Below are positions 41,331 through 51,501 of a DNA stretch of 64,000 nucleotides, piece by piece. The DNA comes from Streptomyces sp. HmicA12. Its GTDB lineage: Bacteria; Actinomycetota; Actinomycetes; Streptomycetales; Streptomycetaceae. Location of the stretch: NCBI RefSeq assembly GCF_000373565.1, contig NZ_KB891816.1:1-64000 (forward strand). Reading direction: 5' to 3'. The notes under the pieces were generated by a model that was not told the origin of the DNA, did no database searches, and saw nothing but the letters and a program-made list of their open reading frames with translations. Each line of letters opens with the position of its first letter. Within the stretch, counting starts at the first letter, position 1. A program made the translations under genes and the position numbers.

Positions 41331-42362
41331 ATGACGACCCCAACTCCCCCTGTCACGACCTCACTCGAAGTCGTCCAGGACGATGCGCCCGCGCCCGGGG
41401 CGCCCACCCCCGCACCCCGCGGCGACGAGAGCCTCTCGCCGGGCAAGCTCGCCTGGCGGCGTTTCAAGCGGGACCGCACCGGCGTGATCTCGGCCTATGT
41501 GGTCGCTTTCTTCTTCCTGATCGCCATCTGTGCGCCGCTCATCGCCAAGCTGTACGGCAAGAACCCGTACACCACGTACGGAATGAACGTCCCGGGCCTG
41601 CTCAACGACTTCGGCTTCCCGGTCAAGGCCAACGGCGGGATCAGCGGACAGTTCTGGTTCGGCCTCGAACCGCAGCTCGGGCGCGACGTGTTCTCGTTCC
41701 TGCTGTACGCCATCCGCAACTCGCTGCTCATCGCGGCCGTCGCGACGATCCTGACGACACTGCTCGGCATCGTCATCGGCCTGACGGCCGGTTACCTGGG
41801 CGGCAAGACCGACTACTTCGTCGGCTGGGTCATCGACATCCTGCTGGCCTTCCCGCAGACCCTCTTCTTCATCGCCTTCTGGCCGGTCGTCATCTCGATC
41901 TTCGTGTCGCCGGAGGACAACACCCCGGTCTGGCTCACGGTCGTCAGCCTCATCCTCGTGATGACCGCCTTCGGCTGGTCGTCGGTGGCGCGACTGCTGC
42001 GCGGTGAGGTGCTCGCCCTGCGAGAACGGGAGTTCGTGGAAGCGGCGAAGGTCACGGGCGCCTCCCCGGCCCGGATCATCTTCAAGGAGCTGCTCCCCAA
42101 TCTGTGGACGCCGATCCTGATCCAGGCGACCCTCGCGCTCCCCATGTACGTCACCACCGAGGCGGGCCTCGCCTTCATGGGCGTCGGGCTGACCAACCCC
42201 ACGCCCGACTGGGGCGTGATGCTCCAGAACGGCGCGAAGAACTACCAGGAAGACATCACCTTCATGCTCTTCCCGGGCCTCACCATGGTGATCTTCGTCC
42301 TCGCCTTCAACCTGCTCGGCGACTCCGTGCGCGACGCGATGGACCCCAAGACCAAGCGCTGA
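41331..42362 (+). CDS. bldKA: BldKA-like oligopeptide ABC transporter permease
   Basis: 343 residues. The Pro-rich N-terminus and OppC-type segment (GKLAWRRFKRDRTGVIS) precede six membrane helices, with EAA loop FVEAAKVTGASPARIIFKE and C-terminus GDSVRDAMDPKTKR. It is the first gene of a five-gene operon in the order permease, lipoprotein, permease, ATPase, ATPase. That order is specific to the Streptomyces bldK importer and differs from the flanking dppABCDF-ordered operons. bldK mutants of S. coelicolor fail to raise aerial hyphae on rich medium because an extracellular signal is not imported. Assignment rests on gene order and family, not alignment. Confidence 0.85.
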   Translation: MTTPTPPVTTSLEVVQDDAPAPGAPTPAPRGDESLSPGKLAWRRFKRDRTGVISAYVVAFFFLIAICAPLIAKLYGKNPYTTYGMNVPGLLNDFGFPVKANGGISGQFWFGLEPQLGRDVFSFLLYAIRNSLLIAAVATILTTLLGIVIGLTAGYLGGKTDYFVGWVIDILLAFPQTLFFIAFWPVVISIFVSPEDNTPVWLTVVSLILVMTAFGWSSVARLLRGEVLALREREFVEAAKVTGASPARIIFKELLPNLWTPILIQATLALPMYVTTEAGLAFMGVGLTNPTPDWGVMLQNGAKNYQEDITFMLFPGLTMVIFVLAFNLLGDSVRDAMDPKTKR

Positions 42363-42459
42363 GCCTCCCGCTCGCCGACTCCTCACCGGCGACCGGGCGA
42401 CGGGGCCCGGACGCCAGCTCCCCACCTCACTTCCCCTACCAGTACCAGGGCAGGAAGCC

Positions 42460-44247
42460 ATGTCCCTTTCGCGTAGAAACTTCGTCATAGCGACCTCGGT
42501 CGCGGTCGCCGGCAGCGCCGTGCTCTCCGCGTGCAGCAGCGGCAACGCCGGTGGCGGCGGCAGCAAGGACGGCGGCTCGGGCGGCGCCACCACCTACACC
42601 GGCGCCAAGGTCACCATCGGCACGGCCGCCGACTCGAAGGGCCCCGCGCCGGAGCTCGACGGAGCGAAGAAGGGCGGCACGATCTACGGCTACTCGCCCG
42701 ACGACTTCTCGCACCTGGACCCGCAGCGCATCTACTACTCGTACAACTCCACGGTCGCGCTGCTCTACGCGCGCTGCCTGACCGGCTACAAGATCGACGC
42801 GAACGGCCACCAGAAGCTCGTCGGCGACCTCGCCACCGACACCGGCACGGCCTCGAACGGCAACAAGACCTGGACGTTCACGCTCAAGGACGGTCTCAAG
42901 TGGGACGACGGCAGCGAGCTGACCGTCGACGACGTCCGGCACGGCTTCGAGCGCGGCTGGGCCCCCTTCATCACCGAGGGCGCCACCTACGCGCAGCTGG
43001 CGCTGACCGGCAAGGGCGGCAAGTGGCGTGACGCGTACGAGGGTCCGTACAAGGGCAAGCACCTGGACGCGATCGTCGTCGACAAGGCGAAGAAGACGAT
43101 CACCTTCAACCTGGTCGAGGCCCGCCCGGACTTCAACTTCACGCTGGCCATGCACACCTACGCGGCCGCGCCGGTGAAGCTGGACACCAAGGAGAAGTAC
43201 GACAAGGCCCCGCGCTCCTGCGGCCCGTACAAGATCAAGGCGCACACCACCGACAAGTCGATGACGATCGTGCGCAACAAGCACTGGGACGCCTCGACGG
43301 ACTCGATCCGCAACGCCTACCCGGACGGCTTCGAGTTCACCTTCGGCGTCGAGGGACTGGACTCCACCGACCGGCTCATCTCGGACCAGGGCAACGACCA
43401 GTTCGCGGTCTCGATCTACAAGGGCATCCCGGCCGAGCGCATGCAGAAGGTGCTCACCACGCCGGACCTCAAGGCCCGCACCTTCAACGGCCTGCTGACC
43501 GGCAGCTACTACTACGCCATCAACACCAAGCGGGTCACCGACCTCGCGGTGCGCCAGGCCCTCAACATCGCCTGGCCGCTGGAGCAGATCCGCAAGATCT
43601 ACGGCGGCACCTCGGCCGGTGACTACGCGACCAGCATCATGAGCCCGGACATGGTCGGCTACGAGAAGTCCGACGTGTACGGCAAGCTCAAGAAGCCGGC
43701 GGGTGACGCCAAGCGCGCCAAGGCCCTGCTGAAGAAGGCCGGCAAGCTGGGCATGAAGATCGTCTACGCGTACGAGCAGGACCCGACGTACGACAAGACC
43801 AAGGTCGTCATCGAGAACGCGCTGAAGGAGGCCGGCTTCACGCCGGTCATGAAGCCGATCGACTCGACGTCGTACTACGACCAGATCCAGCAGGTCGACA
43901 ACAGCTACGACGTGATGTGGTTCGGCTGGTCCCCGGACTGGCCCACCGCCTACACCATGATCCAGCCGCTGTTCGACGGCGGTGCGATCGGCAACGGCCA
44001 GAACAACGTCTCGCAGACCGACATCTCCTGGATCAACGACGGCATCAAGAAGAACGAGGCCATCACCGACCAGGTGGAGGCAGGCAAGGCCTGGGCCGCG
44101 CTCGACAAGCGGATCATGAAGGAGGTCGCGCCGATCATCCCGGAGACCTTCCAGCGCCGCTGGTACATCCACGGCTCCAAGGTCGGCACGCAGTTCGACC
44201 CGAACTTCTCGGCGTCGCTGCTCACCAAGACCTACGTGAAGGCCTGA
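42460..44247 (+). CDS. bldKB: BldKB-like oligopeptide-binding lipoprotein
   Basis: 595 residues. The signal SRRNFVIATSVAVAGS has a twin-arginine motif and ends at lipobox VLSAC, giving lipidated Cys25 and probable Tat export. A Gly/Ser linker leads to a SBP_bac_5 fold: GTIYGYSPDDFSHLDPQRIY, WTFTLKDGLKWDDGSELTVD, SCGPYKIKAHTT and FGWSPDWPTAYTMI. It would bind the extracellular peptide signal for BldKA/KC. The length fits BldKB of S. coelicolor (about 600 residues). A strong hairpin follows the gene. Confidence 0.85.
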   Translation: MSLSRRNFVIATSVAVAGSAVLSACSSGNAGGGGSKDGGSGGATTYTGAKVTIGTAADSKGPAPELDGAKKGGTIYGYSPDDFSHLDPQRIYYSYNSTVALLYARCLTGYKIDANGHQKLVGDLATDTGTASNGNKTWTFTLKDGLKWDDGSELTVDDVRHGFERGWAPFITEGATYAQLALTGKGGKWRDAYEGPYKGKHLDAIVVDKAKKTITFNLVEARPDFNFTLAMHTYAAAPVKLDTKEKYDKAPRSCGPYKIKAHTTDKSMTIVRNKHWDASTDSIRNAYPDGFEFTFGVEGLDSTDRLISDQGNDQFAVSIYKGIPAERMQKVLTTPDLKARTFNGLLTGSYYYAINTKRVTDLAVRQALNIAWPLEQIRKIYGGTSAGDYATSIMSPDMVGYEKSDVYGKLKKPAGDAKRAKALLKKAGKLGMKIVYAYEQDPTYDKTKVVIENALKEAGFTPVMKPIDSTSYYDQIQQVDNSYDVMWFGWSPDWPTAYTMIQPLFDGGAIGNGQNNVSQTDISWINDGIKKNEAITDQVEAGKAWAALDKRIMKEVAPIIPETFQRRWYIHGSKVGTQFDPNFSASLLTKTYVKA

Positions 44248-44263
44248 CGCACGGCCCTGTAAC

Positions 44264-44296
44264 GGCGGGGCGCCGCGACCCCCACGGCGCCCCGCC
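44264..44296 (+). terminator. Intercistronic hairpin after bldKB
   Basis: GGCGGGGCGCCG and its complement across nine bases lie 17 bases after the bldKB stop and 77 bases before bldKC, followed by a C/T-rich tract. Probably lowers downstream expression relative to the binding protein. Confidence 0.7.
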
Positions 44297-44372
44297 TCCC
44301 CCTTCCTCGCCTCCTCGCCTCCGCCGGCCGCCTCAGGCAGCCCTTCGGCATCCGTCAGGAAACCCAACTGCC

Positions 44373-45353
44373 ATGCTCCGCTTCCTCCTTCGACGAGTCG
44401 TCGGCGCCGCGGTGATCCTGCTGATCATCAGCGCCATCGTGTTCGTCCTGTTCTACGCCGCCCCGCGCGACCCCGCCCGAATCGCCTGCGGCAAGGTCTG
44501 TACGCCCGAGACGCTGGCGCTGGTGAAGAAGAACCTGGGGATCGCCGATCCGCTGCCGGTGCAGTACTGGCACTGGCTCCAGGGCGTGTTCGTCGGCCGC
44601 GACTACTCCTCGTTCGGGCACTGCCCCGCGCCCTGCCTGGGCTTCTCCTTCCAGAACCACGAGCCGGTCCTCGGCACCATCCTCGACCGCCTGCCGACCA
44701 CCATCTCGCTCTCCCTCGGCTCCGCCGTGGTCTTCGTGATCTTCGGTGTCGGCACCGGCATGCTGGCCGCGTCCAAGCAGGGCAAGGCGCTCGACAAGGT
44801 CGCCAGCTCCGCCTCGCTGATCGCCTCCTCCATGCAGATCTACGTGGTCGGCGTCCTCGCCACCTACCTGCTGGTCGACCAGTGGCACCTGCTCGACCGC
44901 GCCAGCTACACGCCGCTCACCCAGAACCCGCTGACGTGGGCGAAGGGGCTGCTGCTGCCCTGGCTGGTCCTCTCCCTCATCTGGACCGCCAACTACACGC
45001 GCATGACCCGCTCCCAGATGGTCGAGCAGCTCAGCGAGGACTACGTCCGCACCGCCCGCGCCAAGGGACTCGCCGGGCGCACGGTGTTCTTCCGGTTCGC
45101 CTGGCGCGGCGCGATGGCCCCGATCGTCACCATCTTCGGCATGGACCTCGGCCTGCTGTTCGGCGGCGCGATCATCACCGAGTCGACCTTCAGCCTCCAG
45201 GGCCTCGGCATGCTCTCCGTGAAGGCCGTCTCCACCAACGACCTGCCGGTGCTGCTCGGGGTCGTCCTGGTGGCCGCCGCCTTCATCGTCCTCTTCAACA
45301 TCGTGGTGGACGCCGTGTACGCCTCCATCGACCCGCGCGTGCGGCTGGCCTAG
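44373..45353 (+). CDS. bldKC: BldKC-like oligopeptide ABC transporter permease
   Basis: 326 residues; ATG 44373 follows CAGGAAAC, and the longer frame upstream is a shadow of bldKB. OppB-type start MLRFLLRRVVGAAVILLI, six membrane helices, EAA loop YVRTARAKGLAGRTVFFRF and C-terminus AVYASIDPRVRLA. The extracytoplasmic loop has two Cys pairs (IACGKVCTP and GHCPAPCLG), possible disulfides in the loop that meets the binding protein. Confidence 0.85.
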   Translation: MLRFLLRRVVGAAVILLIISAIVFVLFYAAPRDPARIACGKVCTPETLALVKKNLGIADPLPVQYWHWLQGVFVGRDYSSFGHCPAPCLGFSFQNHEPVLGTILDRLPTTISLSLGSAVVFVIFGVGTGMLAASKQGKALDKVASSASLIASSMQIYVVGVLATYLLVDQWHLLDRASYTPLTQNPLTWAKGLLLPWLVLSLIWTANYTRMTRSQMVEQLSEDYVRTARAKGLAGRTVFFRFAWRGAMAPIVTIFGMDLGLLFGGAIITESTFSLQGLGMLSVKAVSTNDLPVLLGVVLVAAAFIVLFNIVVDAVYASIDPRVRLA

Positions 45354-45373
45354 AGAGAAACGGGAAACAGATC

Positions 45374-46417
45374 ATGAGCGACCCCCTCTCCCCCTTCTTG
45401 GCCGTACGTGACCTGCACGTCCACTTCTCCACCGAGGACGGCACGGTCAAGGCGGTCGACGGGCTCTCCTTCGACCTCGAACGCGGCCGCACCCTCGGCA
45501 TCGTGGGCGAGTCGGGCTCCGGCAAGTCCGTCACCAACATGGCGATCCTCGGCCTGCACGACCGCGAGCGCACCGACCTCGGCGGCGAGATCGTCCTCGA
45601 CGGCCAGGAGCTGCTGAGCGCCACGGAGCGGGAGCTGGAGCGGCTGCGCGGCAACAAGATGTCGATGATCTTCCAGGACGCGCTCGCCTCCCTCTCGCCG
45701 TACCACACGGTCGGTCGGCAGATCGCCGAGACGTACCGCAAGCACACCGGCGCCTCCAAGAAGGAGGCGCGGGCGCGGGCGATCGAGATGCTCACCAAGG
45801 TCGGCATCCCGCAGCCGGACCTGCGCGTGGACGACTACCCGCACCAGTTCTCCGGCGGTATGCGCCAGCGCGCGATGATCGCGATGGCCCTGGTCTGCGA
45901 CCCGGCGCTGCTGATCGCGGACGAGCCGACGACCGCGCTCGACGTGACGGTGCAGGCCCAGATCATGGACCTGCTCAAGGACCTGCAGCAGGAGTTCGGC
46001 ACGTCGATCGTCTTCATCACGCACGACCTCGGGGTCATCGCCGACATCGCGGACGACGTGCTGGTGATGTACGGCGGGCGGTGCGTGGAGCGGGGCACGA
46101 AGCAGGAGGTGCTGCGGGCGCCCCAACACCCTTACACCTGGGGCCTGCTGGGCTCGATGCCGAGCCTGACGGCGCCGGTGGACGTGCCGCTCTCCCCCAT
46201 CCCCGGCACCCCGCCGAGCCTGCTCAACCCGCCGACCGGCTGCCGCTTCCACCCGCGCTGCACGTTCGTGGAGCAGGTGCCCGGCGGCCGGTGCGGCAGC
46301 GAGGTGCCGGTGCTCGGCAGCGGGACCGGGGCCGAGCGCAGCCCGGCCTGCCATCTGACCCGGGGCCAGCGCGACCGGTTCTTCGCCGAGCTGGCCACCA
46401 GCTCCAGCTCCCACTGA
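45374..46417 (+). CDS. bldKD: BldKD-like oligopeptide ABC transporter ATPase
   Basis: 347 residues of the OppD subfamily: GESGSGKSV, MIFQDALASLSPYHTV, FSGGMRQRAMIAMALV, LLIADEPTTALDVT and a C-terminal Cys region (GCRFHPRCTFVEQVPGGRC). It starts 21 bases after bldKC and ends 24 bases before bldKE. It couples ATP hydrolysis to peptide import as a heterodimer with the next gene product. Confidence 0.86.
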   Translation: MSDPLSPFLAVRDLHVHFSTEDGTVKAVDGLSFDLERGRTLGIVGESGSGKSVTNMAILGLHDRERTDLGGEIVLDGQELLSATERELERLRGNKMSMIFQDALASLSPYHTVGRQIAETYRKHTGASKKEARARAIEMLTKVGIPQPDLRVDDYPHQFSGGMRQRAMIAMALVCDPALLIADEPTTALDVTVQAQIMDLLKDLQQEFGTSIVFITHDLGVIADIADDVLVMYGGRCVERGTKQEVLRAPQHPYTWGLLGSMPSLTAPVDVPLSPIPGTPPSLLNPPTGCRFHPRCTFVEQVPGGRCGSEVPVLGSGTGAERSPACHLTRGQRDRFFAELATSSSSH

Positions 46418-46441
46418 CGTACAGGACAAGGGACTTCACCC

Positions 46442-47476
<1,035 letters not shown>

Positions 47477-47484
47477 ACCCCGTG

Positions 47485-47520
47485 CGCCGCCCGGCCTCAC
47501 CCCTCCTCGGCCGGGCGGTG
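47485..47520 (+). terminator. First terminator after bldKE
   Basis: CGCCGCCCGGCC (47485-47496) pairs with GGCCGGGCGGTG (47509-47520), one G-T wobble, 12-base loop, nine bases after the bldKE stop. Confidence 0.65.
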
Positions 47521-47585
47521 CTCGAGGGACCGGATCGTTCGGCCCATTGACCCGAGCCATGGAACGCACCCGGTCCCGGGGAGAC

Positions 47586-47614
47586 GGCCCGTACCGATCC
47601 CGTCGGTACGGGCC
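47586..47614 (+). terminator. Second terminator after bldKE
   Basis: GGCCCGTACCGA pairs perfectly with TCGGTACGGGCC across TCCCG, followed by TTCC. It lies between bldKE and the Uma2 gene promoter. Confidence 0.65.
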
Positions 47615-47651
47615 TTCCTGGCTCGTGCGGCACGCTGTCCGCCGTGCTGGC

Positions 47652-47657
47652 TACGCT
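47652..47657 (+). promoter_or_regulatory. -10 element (TACGCT) of a probable leaderless promoter
   Basis: TACGCT followed by six bases and GTG at 47664, the same hexamer and spacing as at 3601 and 32885. This decides the start of the Uma2-family gene. Confidence 0.5.
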
Positions 47658-47663
47658 GAGTAC

Positions 47664-48248
47664 GTGGAGTACGCGAAGATGCGGGCGATCGCCGAGGAGC
47701 TGGCGCGGTACGCCCGTCGTCTGGAGGGCTCATGGAGCGTCGAGATCGGTCCGGCAGGGCCGGTGCTCGCCATGGTGCACCTGCCCGAACGGCATGAGGA
47801 GACTGTTCGGAGCATCCGCGGCCAGCTCAACGAACAGCTCCCCGCCTCCCTCCCGGGCCACGTCTGCGTCAGGCGCCCGCGCGTCGAACACCCGGCGACG
47901 GGCCGCCTGCGGTGCGCGGACGCCGTGGTGGTCCCCGATGACGCGTTCGACGGGAGACGGTTCGCCGCCGACGCCTCCCAGGCCCTCGCGGCCATCGAGA
48001 TCGTCTCCTCGTCCAACCCGGACAACGACTACCGCGACAAGCTCGCCGACTACCCGGCCATGGGCATCGCGCACTACCTGATCGTCGACCCGCGCACGGG
48101 CACGATCGACGCGCACTCCGATCTCAGTGACGGCCGCTACCGCTCCAAGGAGTCGTACATCTACGGCGACCGGGTGCCGCTCGGCCCCTGGGCCGTGGAG
48201 ACCGGTGACTTCCGCCGCTACGAGCGGGCGGGCGGCCGGAGCGAGTAG
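47664..48248 (+). CDS. Uma2-family restriction-endonuclease-fold protein
   Basis: 194 residues from GTG 47664 (ATG 47679 with GGAG nine bases upstream is the alternative). Uma2 family (DUF820) of PD-(D/E)XK nuclease-like proteins. The core reads CADAVVVPDDAF, then AIEIVSSSNPDNDYRDKLADY, in which Glu and the Lys of YRDK form the metal/catalytic cluster, then MGIAHYLIVDPRTG. These genes are numerous in Streptomyces and cyanobacteria and their role is unknown. It sits between bldK and dpp operon 2, closed off by terminators on both sides, so it looks like an independent insertion. Confidence 0.85.
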   Translation: MEYAKMRAIAEELARYARRLEGSWSVEIGPAGPVLAMVHLPERHEETVRSIRGQLNEQLPASLPGHVCVRRPRVEHPATGRLRCADAVVVPDDAFDGRRFAADASQALAAIEIVSSSNPDNDYRDKLADYPAMGIAHYLIVDPRTGTIDAHSDLSDGRYRSKESYIYGDRVPLGPWAVETGDFRRYERAGGRSE

Positions 48249-48266
48249 CGGGTGGCGAAGACAGAC

Positions 48267-48304
48267 GAGGGCCGGTCGCCGGACATATCCGGTGACCGGC
48301 CCTC
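48267..48304. terminator. Bidirectional terminator, 17-bp stem
   Basis: GAGGGCCGGTCGCCGGA and TCCGGTGACCGGCCCTC pair with one wobble across CATA. It lies between the convergent Uma2 gene and dpp operon 2. Confidence 0.8.
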
Positions 48305-48317
48305 AGGGCAGCACGGC

Positions 48318-49469
48318 TCACGCCGCGTGCACCACGTCCTTCTCCTCCGCGAAGTGGCACGCCGACTCGTGCGCGGCCGGCGAGTCCGAGCCCTGGAAGC
48401 GCTCGGGGATCGCGAGCAGGGGGACCTCCTGCGCGCACTTGTCCTGCGCCTTCCAGCAGCGGGTGCGGAAGCGGCAGCCCGACGGCGGGTTGGCCGGGGA
48501 GGGGACATCACCGGTGAGGATGATGCGCTCCCGGCCCTCGCGGGCCTCGGGGTCGGGCACCGGGACCGCCGACAGCAGCGCCTGGGTGTAGGGGTGCGTC
48601 GGGTGGTCGTAGATCTGCTCGTCCGTGCCGATCTCGGCCATCTTGCCGAGGTACATGACCCCGACCCGGTCCGAGATGTGCCGGACGATCGACAGGTCGT
48701 GCGCGATGAAGATGTAGGAGAGGTTGAACTCGTCCTGCAGCTTCTCCATCAGGTTGATGACCTGGGCCTGGACCGAGACGTCGAGCGCCGAGACCGGCTC
48801 GTCGCAGATGATGATCTCGGGGTTCAGGGCCAGACCGCGCGCGATGCCGATGCGCTGGCGCTGACCGCCGGAGAACTGGTGCGGGTACCGGTTGATGTAC
48901 TCCGGGTTGAGGCCCACCACGTCCAGGAGGTCCTGGACCCTGCGGCGACGGTCGCCCTTCGGCGCCACCTCCGGGTGGATCTCGAAGGTCTCCCCGATGA
49001 TGTCGCCCACCGTCATACGCGGGTTGAGCGACGTGTACGGGTCCTGGAAGACCATCTGGATGTTGCGGCGGACGGCCTTCAGGGCACGGCCGGACAGCTT
49101 GGTGATGTCCTGGCCCTTGTAGAAGACCTCGCCGGCCGTCGCCGTCTCCAGCGTCATCAGGAGCTTGGCGACCGTGGACTTGCCACAGCCGGACTCGCCC
49201 ACGATGCCGAGGGTCTCGCCCTGGTAGACGTCGAAGGAGACACCGTCGACGGCCTTGACCGCGCCGATCTGACGCTTGAACAGGATGCCCTGGGTCAGCG
49301 GGAAGTGCTTCACCAGGTTGCGGACCTGGAGGATCGGCTCACCGCGGTCGACCGGGGCCTCGATGGCGGCCACGGCCTCGTCGGTGGTGACGGCGTCGAC
49401 CGTCTCCACCTCGGTGACGTTTGGAGTGGCGTCCGTCGGCGTGCCGTCGTTCTTGCTCAGCTCAGCCAT
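48318..49469 (-). CDS. Oligopeptide ABC transporter ATPase DppF/OppF, operon 2
   Basis: 383 residues from ATG 49469 (AAGGAG upstream, same leader as the DppF of operon 1); 17 codons of upstream frame are excluded. GESGCGKST, MVFQDPYTSLNP, FSGGQRQRIGIARGLAL, EIIICDEPVSALD and the GCRFRTRCWKAQDKC motif are present. The body matches the DppF at 35179 over long blocks (PRMTVGDIIGE, DRVGVMYLG, YDHPTHPYTQALLSAVP), marking a paralogue. The gene overlaps the DppD gene by 8 bp. Confidence 0.92.
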   Translation of the reverse strand: MAELSKNDGTPTDATPNVTEVETVDAVTTDEAVAAIEAPVDRGEPILQVRNLVKHFPLTQGILFKRQIGAVKAVDGVSFDVYQGETLGIVGESGCGKSTVAKLLMTLETATAGEVFYKGQDITKLSGRALKAVRRNIQMVFQDPYTSLNPRMTVGDIIGETFEIHPEVAPKGDRRRRVQDLLDVVGLNPEYINRYPHQFSGGQRQRIGIARGLALNPEIIICDEPVSALDVSVQAQVINLMEKLQDEFNLSYIFIAHDLSIVRHISDRVGVMYLGKMAEIGTDEQIYDHPTHPYTQALLSAVPVPDPEAREGRERIILTGDVPSPANPPSGCRFRTRCWKAQDKCAQEVPLLAIPERFQGSDSPAAHESACHFAEEKDVVHAA

Positions 49470-50520
49470 GGAGCGTCTCCTTCCAGAAGTGGCAGGCGCT
49501 GCCGCGACCCGCCAGGTCACCGCCGTCGCGCTCGGTCACCTGGTGCAGGACGGGAACGTCCGTGGTGCAGATGTCCTTGGCCGCCGTGCAGCGCGGGTTG
49601 AACGCACAACCGCTCGGGATGCGGGTGAGGTTGGGCGGCAGACCCTTGATCGCGTAGAGCTCCTGCCCCTTCTGGTCGAGCCGCGGGATCGACTCGAGCA
49701 GACCCTTGGTGTAGGGGTGCGCCGGGCGCTTGTAGATCTCGTGGACCGGGGCGGTCTCGACGATCCGGCCCGCGTACATCACCGCGATCTTGTCGGCGAC
49801 GTCCGCGACGACACCGAGGTCGTGGGTGATCAGGATCAGACCCATGTTGAACTCGGTCTGCAGCTCGGAGAGCAGGTCCATGATCTGGGCCTGGACCGTC
49901 ACGTCGAGCGCCGTGGTGGGCTCGTCCGCGATGATCAGGTCGGGCTCCAGGGCGAGCGCCATGGCGATCATGATGCGCTGGCGCATACCGCCGGAGAACT
50001 GGTGCGGGTAGTCGCCCACCCGCTCCTTGGCGGCGGGGATGCGCACCCGCTCCATCAGCTCGATGGCCTTGAGCTTCGCGTCCTTCTTGGACAGGCCCTG
50101 GTGGACCCGGAACATCTCGCCGAGCTGGTAGCCGACGGAGAGCACCGGGTTCAGGGAGGAGAGCGCGTCCTGGAAGATCATGGCGATCTTGCGGCCGCGG
50201 ATCTTGCGGCGCTCCTCGCCCGACATGGTGAGCATGTCCTGGCCGCGGAAGAGGATCTCGCCCTGCGGGATCTTGCCCGGCGGCATGTCGAGGATGCCCA
50301 TGATGGCCTGCGCCGTGACGGACTTGCCCGAGCCGGACTCACCGAGCACGGCCAGGGTCTCGCCCGCGCTCACGGTGTAGTTCACACCGTTGACCGCCTT
50401 GGCGACACCGTCGCGGGTGTGGAACTCCACGTGCAGATCGCGGACTTCGAGCAGCGGGGTGCCGTCAGCGACGGCGTCTCCGGGCTCGGGGACGTTCGTG
50501 GGATGAGAGGTGCTGGTCAC
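49462..50520 (-). CDS. Oligopeptide ABC transporter ATPase DppD/OppD, operon 2
   Basis: 352 residues. It is about 20 residues longer at the N-terminus than the operon 1 DppD. GESGSGKSV, MIFQDALSSLNPVLSV, FSGGMRQRIMIAMALA, LIIADEPTTALDVT and the Cys motif GCAFNPRCTAAKDIC are present. Long runs such as QKGQELYAIKGLPPNL are shared exactly with the operon 1 protein. It ends in an overlap with the DppF gene. Confidence 0.92.
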   Translation of the reverse strand: MTSTSHPTNVPEPGDAVADGTPLLEVRDLHVEFHTRDGVAKAVNGVNYTVSAGETLAVLGESGSGKSVTAQAIMGILDMPPGKIPQGEILFRGQDMLTMSGEERRKIRGRKIAMIFQDALSSLNPVLSVGYQLGEMFRVHQGLSKKDAKLKAIELMERVRIPAAKERVGDYPHQFSGGMRQRIMIAMALALEPDLIIADEPTTALDVTVQAQIMDLLSELQTEFNMGLILITHDLGVVADVADKIAVMYAGRIVETAPVHEIYKRPAHPYTKGLLESIPRLDQKGQELYAIKGLPPNLTRIPSGCAFNPRCTAAKDICTTDVPVLHQVTERDGGDLAGRGSACHFWKETLHG

Positions 50521-50532
50521 CGTACGCCCTCC

Positions 50533-51501
50533 TCAGCGCAGCTTCGGGTCGAGGGCGTCGCGGACCGCGTCGCCGAGCATGATGAACGCGAAGACCGTGA
50601 GGGTGAGCATGCCCGCCGGGAAGAGCAGGGCGTGCGGGTCGTCGCGGATCACCTTGCTGCCTTCGGAGATGTCGATGCCCCACGAGATCGTCGGGTCGCT
50701 GAGGCCGAGTCCCAGGAACGACAGGGTGGCCTCCGCTCCGATGTAGCCGCCGAGCGCGATGGTGGCGACGACGATCGTCGGCGCGATGGCGTTCGGCAGT
50801 ACGTGGCGGAACAGGATCCGGTTGGTTCCCGCACCCAGGGCGCGCGCGGCCGTCACGTAGTCCGCCTGCTTGGCGGTGATGACGGAGCTGCGCATGACGC
50901 GGGCGATCGAGGTCCAGCCGAGCATGGCCAGGGCCAGGATCACGACGTACACCTTGCGGTCGACGAACGCGTTCAGGACGACCATGGTGCCGAGCAGGAA
51001 CGGGATGCCGAAGAAGATGTCGACGACGCGGGAGATGATCGAGTCGATCCAGCCGCCGAAGTAGCCGGCGAGCAGACCGAGCAGTCCACCGATGAGGGTG
51101 ACGACCGCGGTCACGCCCACACCGACCATGATCGACGCGCGGGTGCCGTAGATGACGCGCGCGTAGAGCGAGCGGCCCTGCTGGTCGTAGCCGAACCAGT
51201 CCGCCTGGAAGAAGTGGGTGTACTCCGGCTTGCTCAGGTAGTGGTGCACGAGGTCGCCGTCGCGCGGGCTGACGCTGGTGAACAGGCCCGGGAAGATCGC
51301 GATCACGATCAGCACGAAGAGCAGGATCGACGAGATCCAGAACATCGGCCGGTGGCGCAGCTCGTACCAGGCGTCGCCCCACAGCGAGCGGGGCTTGTCG
51401 GTCTTCGTCACCTCGCCGCTCGGGGCGGCGCCGACGGCCGGCGGAGCCAGGGCGTCCAGCTCGGCGGCCTCGGTGATCTGGTCCTTGGTCACGTCAGGCA
51501 T
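50533..51501 (-). CDS. Oligopeptide ABC transporter permease DppC, operon 2
   Basis: 322 residues. The polar N-terminus and WGDAWYELRHRPMFW precede six membrane helices; the EAA loop is VTAARALGAGTNRILFRHVL and the C-terminus GDAVRDALDPKLR. It lacks the Cys pair of the operon 1 DppC loop. It overlaps dppB by 8 bp, the same overlap as in operon 1. Confidence 0.92.
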   Translation of the reverse strand: MPDVTKDQITEAAELDALAPPAVGAAPSGEVTKTDKPRSLWGDAWYELRHRPMFWISSILLFVLIVIAIFPGLFTSVSPRDGDLVHHYLSKPEYTHFFQADWFGYDQQGRSLYARVIYGTRASIMVGVGVTAVVTLIGGLLGLLAGYFGGWIDSIISRVVDIFFGIPFLLGTMVVLNAFVDRKVYVVILALAMLGWTSIARVMRSSVITAKQADYVTAARALGAGTNRILFRHVLPNAIAPTIVVATIALGGYIGAEATLSFLGLGLSDPTISWGIDISEGSKVIRDDPHALLFPAGMLTLTVFAFIMLGDAVRDALDPKLR

